Shown: positions 1-10,094, counted from the first letter of the stretch. The stretch is DNA of 64,000 nucleotides from Nocardioides sp. (GCA_002729525.1 PBYI01000069.1:16710-80709), one strand, 5' to 3'. The notes: generated by a model from the sequence alone, not told the origin. Translations and numbers: made by a program.

Positions 1-102
1 GCCGACGCCACCGCCGTGCACGCCTTCCTGACGCAGGTATCGGCCATGACGGACACGGTCTGGCCCGCCCCCGTGATGGCCGTACCGAGCCCGCGCGGGT
101 GA
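1..102 (+). CDS. 3' end of an unidentified CDS (partial)
   Basis: Frame 1 is open from the first base to a TGA at 100-102. It encodes the last 33 residues of a protein, ending in PVMAVPSPRG. Codon third positions are GC-rich, as in real genes here. The fragment is too short to assign a family, and its start lies outside the window. Confidence 0.5.
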   Translation, partial: ADATAVHAFLTQVSAMTDTVWPAPVMAVPSPRG

Positions 103-137
103 GCGGTGCCACACCACCGACCTGCCAGACTCGGGCC

Positions 138-620
138 ATGACGACGCTCAGCGACTTCTCCGCCACCGCCATCGACGGCCGCGAGGTCGACCTCTCCGCG
201 TACGCCGGCCAGGTCGTCCTCGTGGTCAACACGGCCTCGCAGTGCGGCTTCACGCCGCAGTACGAGGGCCTCCAGAAGTTGTACGCCGACTACGCCGACC
301 AGGGCTTCACCGTCCTGGGGTTCCCCTGCAACCAGTTCCAGCAGCAGGAGCCGGGCGACGACGCCAGCATCGCGTCGTTCTGCGACCGCAGCTTCGGCGT
401 CACCTTCCCGATGTTCTCCAAGATCGACGTCAACGGCGACGGGACGCACCCGCTGTACCGCTGGCTGAAGTCGGAGAAGGGCGGCGTGCTGGGCGAGAAG
501 ATCAAGTGGAACTTCACCAAGTTCCTCGTCGGCAAGGTCGGCACCGTCGTCGGCCGCTATGCGCCCACCACCAAGCCCGAGAAGATCGCCGGCGACATCG
601 CGAAGGCCCTCAAGGCCTGA
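138..620 (+). CDS. Glutathione peroxidase family (thioredoxin-fold peroxidase)
   Basis: A 160-residue cytoplasmic thiol peroxidase that reduces hydrogen peroxide or alkyl hydroperoxides, probably with thioredoxin or mycothiol as donor, since actinobacteria generally lack glutathione. The active-site segment NTASQCGFTPQYEGL carries a peroxidatic Cys, not selenocysteine. The family Gln (FPCNQF) and Trp-Asn (KWNFTKF) are present, completing the usual tetrad. Length matches the BsaA/Gpx family. ATG 138 is preferred over GTG 99 because the family begins close to LSDFSATAIDG and a CAGACT -10-like box lies at 126-131, six bases before it (leaderless). The gene is followed closely by the SRPBCC gene. 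Confidence 0.9.
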   Translation: MTTLSDFSATAIDGREVDLSAYAGQVVLVVNTASQCGFTPQYEGLQKLYADYADQGFTVLGFPCNQFQQQEPGDDASIASFCDRSFGVTFPMFSKIDVNGDGTHPLYRWLKSEKGGVLGEKIKWNFTKFLVGKVGTVVGRYAPTTKPEKIAGDIAKALKA

Positions 621-656
621 CGCCGGCGTGCCCACGCCACCCACCCGGGAGACCCG

Positions 657-1133
657 ATGAGCACCTTCAACGCGTCCACCACCGCCGAGGCGGTCGTGCG
701 CACCGATCGCGAGCGGGTCTGGGAGGTGCTCGTCGACCCCGACCTGGTCGCGCGGTTCACGCCGTTCGTGCGCTCGATCGAGGAGCAGGGCGAGCACTGG
801 ATCTGGAGCATGTCCGGCATCCAGGTGGCCGGGCGGGGGTTCTCCGCGACGTTCACCGAGCGAATGGAGCTCGAGCACCTCAAGCGCATCGAGTTCTCCC
901 ACGACCCGCCGCAGGGGGAGAAGGAGCGGGCCGGCGTGCACGGCTGGTACGCCCTGTCCGAGCACCCGGAGGGCGTCCGGCTGGAGACCAGCCTGGAGAT
1001 CTGCGTCGACCTGCCGCTGCCGCGGATGTCCGGTCCGGCGGTGCGGGCGACGATGAAGGGCGTCATGGCGCAGATGGGCGACCGGTTCAGCAAGAACCTG
1101 CTCGACCACCTCGGGGTGGCCCAGGAGGGCTAG
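657..1133 (+). CDS. SRPBCC (START/Bet v1-like) family protein
   Basis: 158 residues with the SRPBCC helix-grip pattern: an N-terminal strand with TTAEAVVRTDRERVWEVLVDPD, then alternating strands, and a long C-terminal helix (AQMGDRFSKNLLDHLGVA). Such proteins bind hydrophobic ligands in a cavity; CoxG-like and polyketide-cyclase-like members share this layout. A GGGAGA ribosome-binding site lies five bases before the ATG. It sits 36 bp downstream of the peroxidase on the same strand and may be co-transcribed. No catalytic residues can be read, so the ligand is unknown. Confidence 0.7.
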   Translation: MSTFNASTTAEAVVRTDRERVWEVLVDPDLVARFTPFVRSIEEQGEHWIWSMSGIQVAGRGFSATFTERMELEHLKRIEFSHDPPQGEKERAGVHGWYALSEHPEGVRLETSLEICVDLPLPRMSGPAVRATMKGVMAQMGDRFSKNLLDHLGVAQEG

Positions 1134-1271
1134 ACACTTCCGGGCAGAAGGGACAAAGGGCCGGGGTTCGTGCGGCCGAAAGGCCACTTCTCGGCAATTT
1201 CGTCACCTATTTCCTGAGAGCACGTTGAGGGTGTCGGCCACCCCCTCCGTACTCCTGGAAACGGAACAACT

Positions 1272-4200
1272 GTGCTGCGACGCGCCTTCGCACCTGCTCT
1301 CACCCTTGCCCTCGCCGTCTCCGGCGCCGCCGCGACCGCCTCGGTCGCGACCGCTGCGCCACCCGCTGTCGTGCAGGCGCCGACCGGACCGCAGGGCGCG
1401 GCCGCGGTCGGCTCCTTCCTGCTGTACATGCTCCCGACGGGCGACCCTGACGGCACCGGTGCCCTGTGCACCGGCATCGGCCTGAACACCAGCGACGACC
1501 CGTACGTCGCGGGCAACGACTGCGGCTTCCTGCAGATGAGCGCCAGCGGGGTGACCGGCGCTCTCGTGGCGACGTTCGAGGGCGAGGACGGTACGGTCTT
1601 CCTCACCGACGACGCCGACGAGGACGCCCAGACGGCCGGTGACTACCAGGTCACCGTCGACCCGGACGACACCTGGCCGGCTGGCGCGATCACCGTGCGC
1701 TTCAGCGACGGCGACGGTGCGGCCGCCGGCACCTACCGGTTCTTCCACAACGCGCTCGTCGCCGACGTCGAGGCGGGAGACCCGACCGCGCCGGGTGAGG
1801 CATTCGACGTGACCGGCTCGATCGTCGGTCACGACGGCGCGGGCGCCGACGCGGGCGACCTCGAGGCCGACGGCGCGACGTTCTCCGTGCGGGTCTCCAC
1901 CGCCGACGGCACCGAGCTGTGGACCTCCGACGAGCAGACCGCAGACGGCACGGGCGGCTTCAGCACCACCGTCCCCGACACCGTGACCGCCGGTCTCGCT
2001 CCGGGGGCGGCCGAGAACTTCCAGACCCAGCTGTCGGTGGACGTGGTCGACGCGACCTGGGAGGACGGCACGGTCGTCGGCGGTACCGGCACCTGGGGTG
2101 CCGCCGACGCCGGCAGCGACAGCCACCTGGTGCAGGGCGACGCCCCCGCTGCCGAGGCCATCACCGTCGAGAACTCCTTCGTCTCCTCCGTCGGCTGGGT
2201 GAAGCCCGGCGACGAGTACCCGTCCCGCGTGGTCGTCACGAACGTCGGCGACGCCGCCTCCGACGTCACCGTGGCCATCCCGGCCCCCGACGGCGCGAAC
2301 TACACCGAGGCGCGCGCGCCGCAGGGCACCAACGCCTCCGTCGTCGACGGCTCGATCACCTGGACCATCCCGACGCTGGCCGCCGGCACGCCCGACGCGC
2401 CCACCACCGTCGCGATGGTGATGCTCTCCGAGGCCGACACCCTGGCCGAGGACGAGAAGGTCGTGTGGAAGAACCTCTCCACCACCGCCACGCTCACCGC
2501 CCGCACCGTCGAGGACACCTCGACCACCCACGGCCCCAAGGTCATCCCGCCGAACGAGACCTACGAGTCCGCGCGGTACGGCGACCGCCCGTTCCCCGTC
2601 ATCCCGGTCGCCTACCGCGACCGTGCGCCGTACCCGACCAGCTCCGGTGAGGCGCTCGCGGAGAAGATCAACAGCCCCGACGTCGTGGGCTCGACCTTCA
2701 ACCTCTTCCAGGAGATGTCGCTCGGCCAGCTCTTCCCCGACGGCACGGTGCCGTCGGCCGGCATCGCCAGCGCCGACTTCGACTACGACGACGGCTTCCC
2801 GTTCACCTCGCTCGAGCCCGCCGGCACCTGCTCCGGCACGACCGTCGCCGACAGCCCGCTGCCGGTGCAGGGCACGCCGCTGTACCCCGAGCGGATCACC
2901 GACGGCTTCTACAACCTGCCCGGTGACACCGGCTACTACGGCTCCGACCCCTACGGCTCGGCCATCGTGGGCTCGGCGACCGGCCTGCTCTTCGACATCG
3001 ACTCCGGCTGCGGCCCGACCGGCAAGCTGGTGCTCGACGCCGCAGCGGTCACCGACCCCGAGATCGACTACAACGACTACGACACCGACAAGGACGGCGT
3101 CGTCGACTTCTTCATGGTCGTCTACACCGGCTGCGGCGGCAACGGTGCCAGCCAGCTCGGCGTCTGCACCGACAACACCAGCGACACGCTGCCCTACGAC
3201 AACGTGTGGCCGCACTCCTCGTCCCTGGAGTTCTACTACAACGACCCGGTCACCGGCCTGCCCGGCTTCGCGACCGACGACCAGTTGAAGAACCTCGAGG
3301 GGCAGTCGCTGTTCTGGGTCGACGACAGCTACTCCCAGCAGACCACCGACGACACCGGTCTCCCGGTCTACGTCCGCGTCGGCCCGTACAACGTGAACCC
3401 CGAGACCGCCATCGAGAAGGCCTCGGTCATCAGCCACGAGTACGGCCACTCGCTCGGCCTGCCGGACTTCTACTCCCTGGGCGGCAGCCGCGAGACCTAC
3501 GGCGACTGGACGCTGATGGCGACCGACAAGTCGCAGAACATCGACGCCTACGGCCGCCAGGAGCTCGGCTGGGTCGTCCCGACCGTGCTCCAGGCGGGCC
3601 AGACCGTCGTCGAGGGGATGACGGACTCCAAGGAGGACACCAACTCCATCACCTGGCAGACGCCGGACGGCACGCCGTACACGCTCACCGGCGACGACGT
3701 GCACAACTCCGAGATGTACGTCGCCAAGCTGCCGGGTCGCCAGCTGCTCAGCGGTGACATCTTCGCCAACGGCGGGTCGGCCACCCACGCGTGGTGGTCG
3801 GGCTCGGGCAACGACTTCGCCTGCCCGAACAACGCCAAGACCCGCTCGCTGGACATCGCCATCCCCGGCATCGAGGACCTGCCCGCGGGCAGCACCGTCG
3901 ACCTGACGTTCGACTCCTACTTCGACATCGAGTGGAACTACGACTACGGCTTCGTCATGACCACCACCGACGGTGGCCAGACCTACACCTCGCACGCCTC
4001 CGAGGCCGGCACCACCACCGACAGCAACCCCAACGGCGTCGGCTGCCTGACGACGTACGGCAACGGCATCCACGGCTCGTCCGGCTCCTACGCCGCCGGG
4101 TCGGAGCAGCTCGACGCGCTGACCGACACCTACCCCGACCCGGAGTGGATCGAGGACTCCTTCGACATCTCCGACCTGGTCGGTGCCGACGCCCCCGCGC

Positions 4201-7200
4201 TGCGCCTGGCCTACGTCACCGACGGCGGTCTCGCCCGGCCCGGCTGGTTCATGGACGACATCACCGTCACGGCCACCACGCCCAGCGGCGAGCAGGTGCT
4301 GCTGCAGACCGATCTCGAGTCCGGCGGCGGTCCCGAGGACCCCCGCTTCTTCCCGGGCGGCTGCAAGGAGGGCCTGAGCATCGCCAGCGTCTGCGGTGTC
4401 GGGTGGAAGTACGTCGACGGGGACGCGGTCGACGCCGCCGACCACGCCTACTACATGGAGATGCGTGACCGGTCGGGCTTCGACCTCGACAGCCACGACG
4501 AGAACGACCGGGCCGACATCGACTTCGGTGCCGGCTTCTACGTGGGCTACACCGACGAGAACCACGGCTACGGCAACGTCGGCACCGACAACGAGCCGGC
4601 GCAGTCGCCGCTGGACTCCCAGCCGGTGCAGGGTGACGAGGCCCCGAACCTCGCCGACGCGGCGTGGACCGCGGCGGTCGGCGACAACACCTTCTCCGAC
4701 GCCAGCGCCGACCCGTGGATCGACAACTACGACGACGGCTCGGGCGCCTGGACGTTCGACTACGACTGCCTGTCGTTCGAGGTGACGTCGATGAGCGGTG
4801 AGGGCAACGGTCCGGCCACCTCGGACGGCGACCTCACCGGTGACGTGACGTTCGACCTGGCCGGCAAGTGCGGCGAGTTCGACTACGGCTACTCCGACGT
4901 CGAGGTCCCCGACAACACCGCTCCGAGCGCCGCCGCGACCGCGACGCCGGACACGGTCGCGGTGGGTGAGCAGGTCGCCCTCGACGGCTCCGGCTCGTCC
5001 GACGCCGAGACGCCGGACGACCTGTCCTACAGCTGGGACTTCGCCGACGGCGGCGCCACCAAGGACGCGACGACCGAGACCACGACGGTCACCTACGACG
5101 AGCCCGGCGTGTACGACGTCCGGCTCACCGTCACCGACCCGCTCGGCGAGTCGGACCAGGCGACGGTCCGGGTGGTCGTCGAGGGTGCCACCGGCGCCCC
5201 GGTGGCCGGCCTGACCGCCAGCCCGACGATCGCGGCGACCGGCGAGACGGTGTCGTTCGACGCCTCGAGCACGGTCGACTCCGACACCCCGGCCGAGGAC
5301 CTCACCTTCAACTGGGCGTTCGGTGACGGCGATACCCTCGCCGACGCCGGGCCGATGGTCGACCACGCGTACGCCGCCGCCGGCAGCTACGACGCGGTCG
5401 TGCAGGTCCTCGACCCCGAGGGCAACGGCGACGTGGCGACCGTGACCATCACGGTGACCGCGAACGAGGCGCCGGAGGCCGCGATCACGGCCGACCCGGT
5501 CGTGGCGGGCGTGGGCCAGGCGGTGTCGTTCGACGCGTCGGGCACCACCGACGACAGCACCGCGATCGACGACCTCGTCTTCGACTACGACTTCGGTGAC
5601 GGCAGCTCCGTCCCCGACGCCGGGCCGACGGTGTCGCACGCCTTCACCACCGCCGGTCAGAAGACCATCACGGTGACGGTGACCGACGCCGACGGGGCGT
5701 CGGACACCGCCGACGTCGCCATCACGGTGCAGTCGGCGCCGGGCAACACGGCCCCGACGGCCGCGGTCACCGCCGACCCGACCACGGTGGAGGCCGGCAA
5801 CCCCGTGGCCTTCGACGCCAGCGGGTCGACCGACGCGGAGACCCCGGACGACCTCACCTACACGTGGGCGTTCGGCGACGGCGGCCAGGGCGCCGGTGAG
5901 CCCACCAGCCACACCTACACCGATGCCGGCACCTACCAGGCGGTCGTCACGGTCACCGATCCCGGCGGCCTCACCGACTCCGCTGCCGTGGAGATCACGG
6001 TCACGGGCGGCGGCACCGGCGGCGGCGACAACACCGCACCGACGGCGGCCGTCACGGCCGACCCGACCAGCACCACCGTGGGCCGGGTCGTCCAGCTCGA
6101 CGCGACCGGCTCGACCGACGCGGAGACGCCGAACGGCCTCACCTACGACTGGGACTACGGCGACGGCGAGACCGCCGTCGACGCGGGTGCGACCCCGCGC
6201 CACTCGTGGGTCGAGACCGGCACGTTCACCGTCACGGTGACCGTGACCGATCCCGACGGTCTGTCGGACACCGCCACGGTGGACGTGGTCGTCGACGAGG
6301 CGACCAACACCCCGCCCACCGCGGAGCTGTCGGCCACCCCGGCGACGGTCGACGCCGGCGAGGACGTCACCTTCGACGCCTCGGCGAGCACCGACGCCGA
6401 GACGCCGGACGACCTGGTCTACGACTGGAACTTCGGCGACGGCACCACGATGCGCGACGCCGGACCGGTCGTGACCCACGCCTACACCCGCACCGGTGAG
6501 CGGACGGCGTACGTGCTGGTCACCGATACCGACGGCCAGAGCGACGTCGCCGCGGCGACCGTGACGGTCAACGCGGTCGGCACCGCTCCGACCGCCGTGC
6601 TCAAGGTCGTGCCGAAGGTGGCGGTCACCGGTCAGACGATCACCCTGTCGGCCGGGGCCAGCCGGGACGAGGAGACCCCGCGCGGTCAGCTGACCTACCG
6701 CTGGGCGTTCGGCCCGGGCGCCAAGGTCGTCGACGGCGAGGGGGCGCGCACCTCGGTCCGCTACCTGCGGCCCGGCACGCGCACCATCACCGTCGCGGTG
6801 ATCGACGAGGACGGCATGCGGTCGCAGGCAGAGGTGAAGGTCCGTGTCGACCAGTACGTCGCCTGCCCGAGCCGCACGGTCAAGCGCGCCGGCCGGTGGG
6901 AGACCGCACGGTCGAACGGCGCCGAGGGCGGCACCTACTGCGCCAGCGTGGGACCGAAGAAGCACGTCGTACGGGTCGCCTTCACCGGCCCGTCGGTGCG
7001 CCTCGACCTCGGTCGGGCCAAGGACGGCGGTCAGGCGGTCGTGAAGGTCGACGGCCAGCGGGTGCGCAAGCTGTCGTTCCGCGGCGGCTCGAAGCGGGTC
7101 CGGTTCGGCACCACCAAGACCGTCAAGGGTCTCGGCGGCGGGAAGCACGTCCTCACGGTCGTGGTCCCGAAGGGTCAGGGCCGCGCCTACCTCGACGGCT

Positions 7201-7223
7201 TCGTCGTCAGGAGCCTGCGCTGA
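1272..7223 (+). CDS. Secreted M6 (immune inhibitor A-like) metalloprotease with seven PKD domains
   Basis: 1983 residues, GTG start. A signal peptide covers about residues 1-29 (MLRRAFAPALTLALAVSG...). The zinc site HEYGHSLGLPD begins at His722 and matches the M6 consensus HExxHxxGLPD. Asp-rich segments before and after it (residues 600-1200) are typical calcium-stabilised regions. From residue 1214 to about 1861 there are seven PKD-type Ig domains of about 90 residues, each with a YxWxFGDG-like core. Residues 1862-1983 form a Lys/Arg-rich C-terminal domain with two Cys. The likely role is degradation of extracellular protein, with the PKD array as spacer or substrate-binding stalk. No LPXTG anchor is present. 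A perfect 14-bp hairpin follows the stop. Confidence 0.9.
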   Translation: MLRRAFAPALTLALAVSGAAATASVATAAPPAVVQAPTGPQGAAAVGSFLLYMLPTGDPDGTGALCTGIGLNTSDDPYVAGNDCGFLQMSASGVTGALVATFEGEDGTVFLTDDADEDAQTAGDYQVTVDPDDTWPAGAITVRFSDGDGAAAGTYRFFHNALVADVEAGDPTAPGEAFDVTGSIVGHDGAGADAGDLEADGATFSVRVSTADGTELWTSDEQTADGTGGFSTTVPDTVTAGLAPGAAENFQTQLSVDVVDATWEDGTVVGGTGTWGAADAGSDSHLVQGDAPAAEAITVENSFVSSVGWVKPGDEYPSRVVVTNVGDAASDVTVAIPAPDGANYTEARAPQGTNASVVDGSITWTIPTLAAGTPDAPTTVAMVMLSEADTLAEDEKVVWKNLSTTATLTARTVEDTSTTHGPKVIPPNETYESARYGDRPFPVIPVAYRDRAPYPTSSGEALAEKINSPDVVGSTFNLFQEMSLGQLFPDGTVPSAGIASADFDYDDGFPFTSLEPAGTCSGTTVADSPLPVQGTPLYPERITDGFYNLPGDTGYYGSDPYGSAIVGSATGLLFDIDSGCGPTGKLVLDAAAVTDPEIDYNDYDTDKDGVVDFFMVVYTGCGGNGASQLGVCTDNTSDTLPYDNVWPHSSSLEFYYNDPVTGLPGFATDDQLKNLEGQSLFWVDDSYSQQTTDDTGLPVYVRVGPYNVNPETAIEKASVISHEYGHSLGLPDFYSLGGSRETYGDWTLMATDKSQNIDAYGRQELGWVVPTVLQAGQTVVEGMTDSKEDTNSITWQTPDGTPYTLTGDDVHNSEMYVAKLPGRQLLSGDIFANGGSATHAWWSGSGNDFACPNNAKTRSLDIAIPGIEDLPAGSTVDLTFDSYFDIEWNYDYGFVMTTTDGGQTYTSHASEAGTTTDSNPNGVGCLTTYGNGIHGSSGSYAAGSEQLDALTDTYPDPEWIEDSFDISDLVGADAPALRLAYVTDGGLARPGWFMDDITVTATTPSGEQVLLQTDLESGGGPEDPRFFPGGCKEGLSIASVCGVGWKYVDGDAVDAADHAYYMEMRDRSGFDLDSHDENDRADIDFGAGFYVGYTDENHGYGNVGTDNEPAQSPLDSQPVQGDEAPNLADAAWTAAVGDNTFSDASADPWIDNYDDGSGAWTFDYDCLSFEVTSMSGEGNGPATSDGDLTGDVTFDLAGKCGEFDYGYSDVEVPDNTAPSAAATATPDTVAVGEQVALDGSGSSDAETPDDLSYSWDFADGGATKDATTETTTVTYDEPGVYDVRLTVTDPLGESDQATVRVVVEGATGAPVAGLTASPTIAATGETVSFDASSTVDSDTPAEDLTFNWAFGDGDTLADAGPMVDHAYAAAGSYDAVVQVLDPEGNGDVATVTITVTANEAPEAAITADPVVAGVGQAVSFDASGTTDDSTAIDDLVFDYDFGDGSSVPDAGPTVSHAFTTAGQKTITVTVTDADGASDTADVAITVQSAPGNTAPTAAVTADPTTVEAGNPVAFDASGSTDAETPDDLTYTWAFGDGGQGAGEPTSHTYTDAGTYQAVVTVTDPGGLTDSAAVEITVTGGGTGGGDNTAPTAAVTADPTSTTVGRVVQLDATGSTDAETPNGLTYDWDYGDGETAVDAGATPRHSWVETGTFTVTVTVTDPDGLSDTATVDVVVDEATNTPPTAELSATPATVDAGEDVTFDASASTDAETPDDLVYDWNFGDGTTMRDAGPVVTHAYTRTGERTAYVLVTDTDGQSDVAAATVTVNAVGTAPTAVLKVVPKVAVTGQTITLSAGASRDEETPRGQLTYRWAFGPGAKVVDGEGARTSVRYLRPGTRTITVAVIDEDGMRSQAEVKVRVDQYVACPSRTVKRAGRWETARSNGAEGGTYCASVGPKKHVVRVAFTGPSVRLDLGRAKDGGQAVVKVDGQRVRKLSFRGGSKRVRFGTTKTVKGLGGGKHVLTVVVPKGQGRAYLDGFVVRSLR

Positions 7224-7262
7224 CCGCGTGACCACCCGACCCCGCTGAGGGGCCCCTGTACC

Positions 7263-7295
7263 TCGACCCGGCGCACCCTGCGTGCGCCGGGTCGA
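7263..7295 (+). terminator. Hairpin terminator after the M6 protease
   Basis: Perfect 14-bp stem TCGACCCGGCGCAC / GTGCGCCGGGTCGA with a 5-base loop, 40 bases after the protease stop. No T-run follows, which is usual for actinobacterial terminators. Confidence 0.7.
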
Positions 7296-7384
7296 CGTGC
7301 GTCCGGGGCCCGTGGCGGACGCGTGCCGGGCGTCACGGGTGTGCGACTTGCCGGTAACCGAGCGGTGGGCGGAAGGTGGCCCTC

Positions 7385-8794
7385 GTGACCGACGACCCGA
7401 AGCCCTCCACCCGCACAGCCCCCACGGCGACCACGTCGTCGTACTCGATCACGATGCGGCTGCACACCCGGCCCGACAACGCAGTCGTCGGCGCCGTCGC
7501 GACCGCGATCTCGGCGGCAGGTGGCATGGTCACGGCGGTCGACGTGGCGGAGTCCCACGCGCACGAGCTGGTGCTGGACGTGACCTGCTCCGCCGGGGAC
7601 GCCGAGCACGCGCAGGAGCTGCGCGCCGCGGTCAGCGAGCTCGAGGGCGTCCGGGTGCACAAGGTCAGCGACCGCACCTTCCTGCTGCACATCGGCGGCA
7701 AGATCGAGGTCTCGTCGAAGGTCCCGCTGCGCAACCGTGACGACCTGGCGATGGCCTACACGCCCGGCGTCGCCCGGGTCAGCCAGGCGCTGGCCGACGA
7801 CCCCGAGGACGTGCCGCGCCTGACGGTGAAGGGCAACTCCGTCGCGGTCGTCACCGACGGCACCGCCGTGCTCGGTCTCGGCGACATCGGCCCCGGCGCC
7901 GCGCTGCCGGTGATGGAGGGCAAGGCGGCGCTCTTCAAGCGCTTCGCGGGCATCGACGCCTGGCCGATCTGCCTGGACACCAAGGACACCGACGAGATCG
8001 TGCGCGCGGTCGAGCTGATCGCCCCCGGGTTCGGCGGGATCAACCTCGAGGACATCGCCGCGCCCCGGTGCTTCGAGATCGAGCGGCGGTTGCGCGAGAG
8101 CCTCGACATCCCGGTCTTCCACGACGACCAGCACGGCACCGCGACCGTCGTGCTCGCTGCCCTGCGCAACGCCCTGCGGGTCGTCGGAAAGCAGATCGAC
8201 GAGGCCAAGGTCGTGGTGTCCGGTGCGGGTGCCGCCGGGTCGGCGATCGTGACGCTGCTGCTCGCCGCGGGCGTGCCCGACGTCATCGTCTTCGACCGCG
8301 AGGGCTGCCTGGTGCCCGACATCGAGGACCTCTCGCCGGCCAAGAAGGAGCTCGCCGAGCGCACGAACCCGCGCAAGGTGACCGGCTCGCTCCGGGACGG
8401 TCTGCGCGGGGCGGACGTCTTCGTCGGCGTCAGTGCCGGCGGGCTGCTCGAGGCCGAGTGGATCCAGGAGATGGCCGACGACGCGGTCGTCTTCGCGCTG
8501 GCCAACCCCACGCCCGAGGTCGACCCGGGCGCCGCCGGCCGGTACGCCGCGGTGGTGGCGAGCGGACGCTCCGACTACCCCAACCAGATCAACAACGTGC
8601 TGGTCTTCCCGGGCGTGTTCCGCGGTCTGCTCGACGCCCGCGCGAGCGACGTCACGACCGACATGCTGCTGCGCGCCTCGGACGCCCTGGCGGCCGTCGT
8701 GCGCGACGAGGAGCTGAACCCGACGTACATCGTGCCGAGCGTGTTCGACCCGGAGGTCGTCACCGCGGTGGCGTCGGCGATCTCGGGTCGCTGA
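7385..8794 (+). CDS. NAD(P)-dependent malic enzyme with N-terminal ACT domain
   Basis: 469 residues. Residues ~12-100 look like an ACT regulatory domain (YSITMRLHTRPDN... with a following babbab pattern). The rest is the malic enzyme: catalytic Tyr/Lys region (LAMAYTPGVARVS, VMEGKAALFKRF), divalent-metal site (NLEDIAAPRCFEIE, FHDDQHGTA), and an NAD(P)-binding glycine loop (VVVSGAGAAGSAIV). It converts malate to pyruvate and CO2 in anaplerotic balance; the ACT domain suggests amino-acid control. GTG 7385 is chosen over GTG 7376: the Shine-Dalgarno GGAAGG is at 7371-7376, eight bases before 7385 but overlapping the upstream candidate. Confidence 0.92.
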   Translation: MTDDPKPSTRTAPTATTSSYSITMRLHTRPDNAVVGAVATAISAAGGMVTAVDVAESHAHELVLDVTCSAGDAEHAQELRAAVSELEGVRVHKVSDRTFLLHIGGKIEVSSKVPLRNRDDLAMAYTPGVARVSQALADDPEDVPRLTVKGNSVAVVTDGTAVLGLGDIGPGAALPVMEGKAALFKRFAGIDAWPICLDTKDTDEIVRAVELIAPGFGGINLEDIAAPRCFEIERRLRESLDIPVFHDDQHGTATVVLAALRNALRVVGKQIDEAKVVVSGAGAAGSAIVTLLLAAGVPDVIVFDREGCLVPDIEDLSPAKKELAERTNPRKVTGSLRDGLRGADVFVGVSAGGLLEAEWIQEMADDAVVFALANPTPEVDPGAAGRYAAVVASGRSDYPNQINNVLVFPGVFRGLLDARASDVTTDMLLRASDALAAVVRDEELNPTYIVPSVFDPEVVTAVASAISGR

Positions 8795-8838
8795 GCCTCA
8801 GGAGTCGTAGGGCACGGGAGGCGGCCGGCTCGCTCAGC

Positions 8839-9480
8839 TCAGCGGTTGCCGCGCTGGACCCGGATGTCCAGCGCCGCCGCGGGGCGGAAGGTCACGACCT
8901 GGTCGAGCGCGGCGTCGCGGCTGCGCTTGGTGGGCGCCAGCACCTCGACGGTGAACGGGTGGTCGGCGTACGCCACCGTCAGCCGGAACCGGCCGTTCTT
9001 CACCTTCTTGTCGCTGCGGTAGACCAGCCGGTCGCCGCCGGCGACGCGCTCGGGGTCGGTGCCGCGGTACTGCTTGGCGACGAACGCCAGGCCCCGCTGG
9101 AGGCTGCTGCGCTCGGTGTAGGTGATCCGCACGCGCTGGCCGTTGACCTCGCGGGTGCAGCGCCACTCGTAGGGGCGGGTGCCGTTGTCGCGGTCGTAGG
9201 TGACCTCGGAGCACAGCCGGCTCTTGGGTGTGAAGCTCGGGAAGACGTGCTTGAGCCCCACCTGGCCGGTGGGCTCGCCGCAGTCGGCGCGCACCTGCTC
9301 CGAGCCGTCCCAGCACACGACCGTCGGGGGCGGGGCCTCGCGGACGGGGCGCTCGGCCCACAGCATCGAGGCGCCGCGGGCACCGGCCCACACGAGCGCC
9401 GCGGCCAGCAGCGGCAGCACGACGAGGGTGCGGAGGATCCGGTTGCGTCGTGCGTGGGAGCGGCTGCTCGGGGAAGACAT
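8839..9480 (-). CDS. Membrane-anchored secreted protein of unknown function
   Basis: 213 residues from ATG 9480; an ATG at 9492 would add four. A basic N-terminus (SRSHARRNR) is followed by one hydrophobic segment (ILRTLVVLPLLAAALVWAGA) that can be an uncleaved anchor. The remainder is extracytoplasmic and has several Cys (VVCWDGSEQ, RADCGEP, LCSEVTY, WRCTREV) that could form disulfides. The C-terminal half contains a strand-rich region ending in AALDIRVQRGNR. I do not recognise the family. It converges on the malic enzyme with a 44-bp gap. Confidence 0.75.
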   Translation of the reverse strand: MSSPSSRSHARRNRILRTLVVLPLLAAALVWAGARGASMLWAERPVREAPPPTVVCWDGSEQVRADCGEPTGQVGLKHVFPSFTPKSRLCSEVTYDRDNGTRPYEWRCTREVNGQRVRITYTERSSLQRGLAFVAKQYRGTDPERVAGGDRLVYRSDKKVKNGRFRLTVAYADHPFTVEVLAPTKRSRDAALDQVVTFRPAAALDIRVQRGNR

Positions 9481-9713
9481 GGTGGGCACCATCTTGCCGC
9501 AACAACTCCCGAACCACTCGACGTGCCGCGGTTATCGGCGCATCCTGGGGAGGAACCACCCGCACAGGTGGGTCGCCGCCCGGTCACAGCCGGGTCCGAG
9601 GTCCGCCCGAGCCGTTGTTCACGGGGGACGTACAGCCTGAAATTTGTCCCAGATCCGCCGCCTGTACCCGGTCGTCTCGTGAGTATGCAGAAATTTTCGG
9701 TCATACTGTGGGC

Positions 9714-10094
9714 ATGTCGTACGGAGTGATCGCATCGAAATCGGCGAACATGATGGTCGAGACCATCGCGGGCGCCGGCGGCAATGACAGTGACGGTGCC
9801 CTGGACCGGTTCCAGAGCATCTGGGGCGGGGCCTGGGTGCCCGGTCGGGTGACCCTGACCCGCCTCCACCTCAACTTCATCCCCAACCGCGCCGGCCGTG
9901 GTCTGGCGATGCTCGACCTGAACCTGCGCGACATCCACGTCGTGGAGCTCTCCGGCGGTCGGGTCTCCAAGGTGATGGGCCTGCGCACCGGCACGCACCT
10001 GGTCAACATCCGCGCCCTCGGCATCGGCAACCTCGCCCCCGAGATCGCCCAGCTCGCTGAGGCGGCGCGCAAGACGCCCCAGCGCCGGCGCTAG
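9714..10094 (+). CDS. Small conserved protein, possibly PH/GRAM-like fold
   Basis: 126 residues. The middle is a run of alternating strands (WVPGRVTLTRLHLNFIPN, LAMLDLNLRDIHVVEL, TGTHLVNIRAL) and the protein ends in a helix (APEIAQLAEAARKTPQ), a layout like a GRAM/PH domain; this is inference from pattern only. The start is set by the -10-like box CATACT at 9702-9707, six bases before the ATG, so the gene looks leaderless. Upstream in-frame codons are open but lie across the divergent promoter region. Function unknown. Confidence 0.7.
   Translation: MSYGVIASKSANMMVETIAGAGGNDSDGALDRFQSIWGGAWVPGRVTLTRLHLNFIPNRAGRGLAMLDLNLRDIHVVELSGGRVSKVMGLRTGTHLVNIRALGIGNLAPEIAQLAEAARKTPQRRR

Noticed and set aside
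1203..7235. A 2010-codon open frame on the minus strand
   Set aside because: It is antisense to the M6 protease, has an Arg/Val/Gly/Asp-biased composition and no domains. It is a product of GC-rich third positions.
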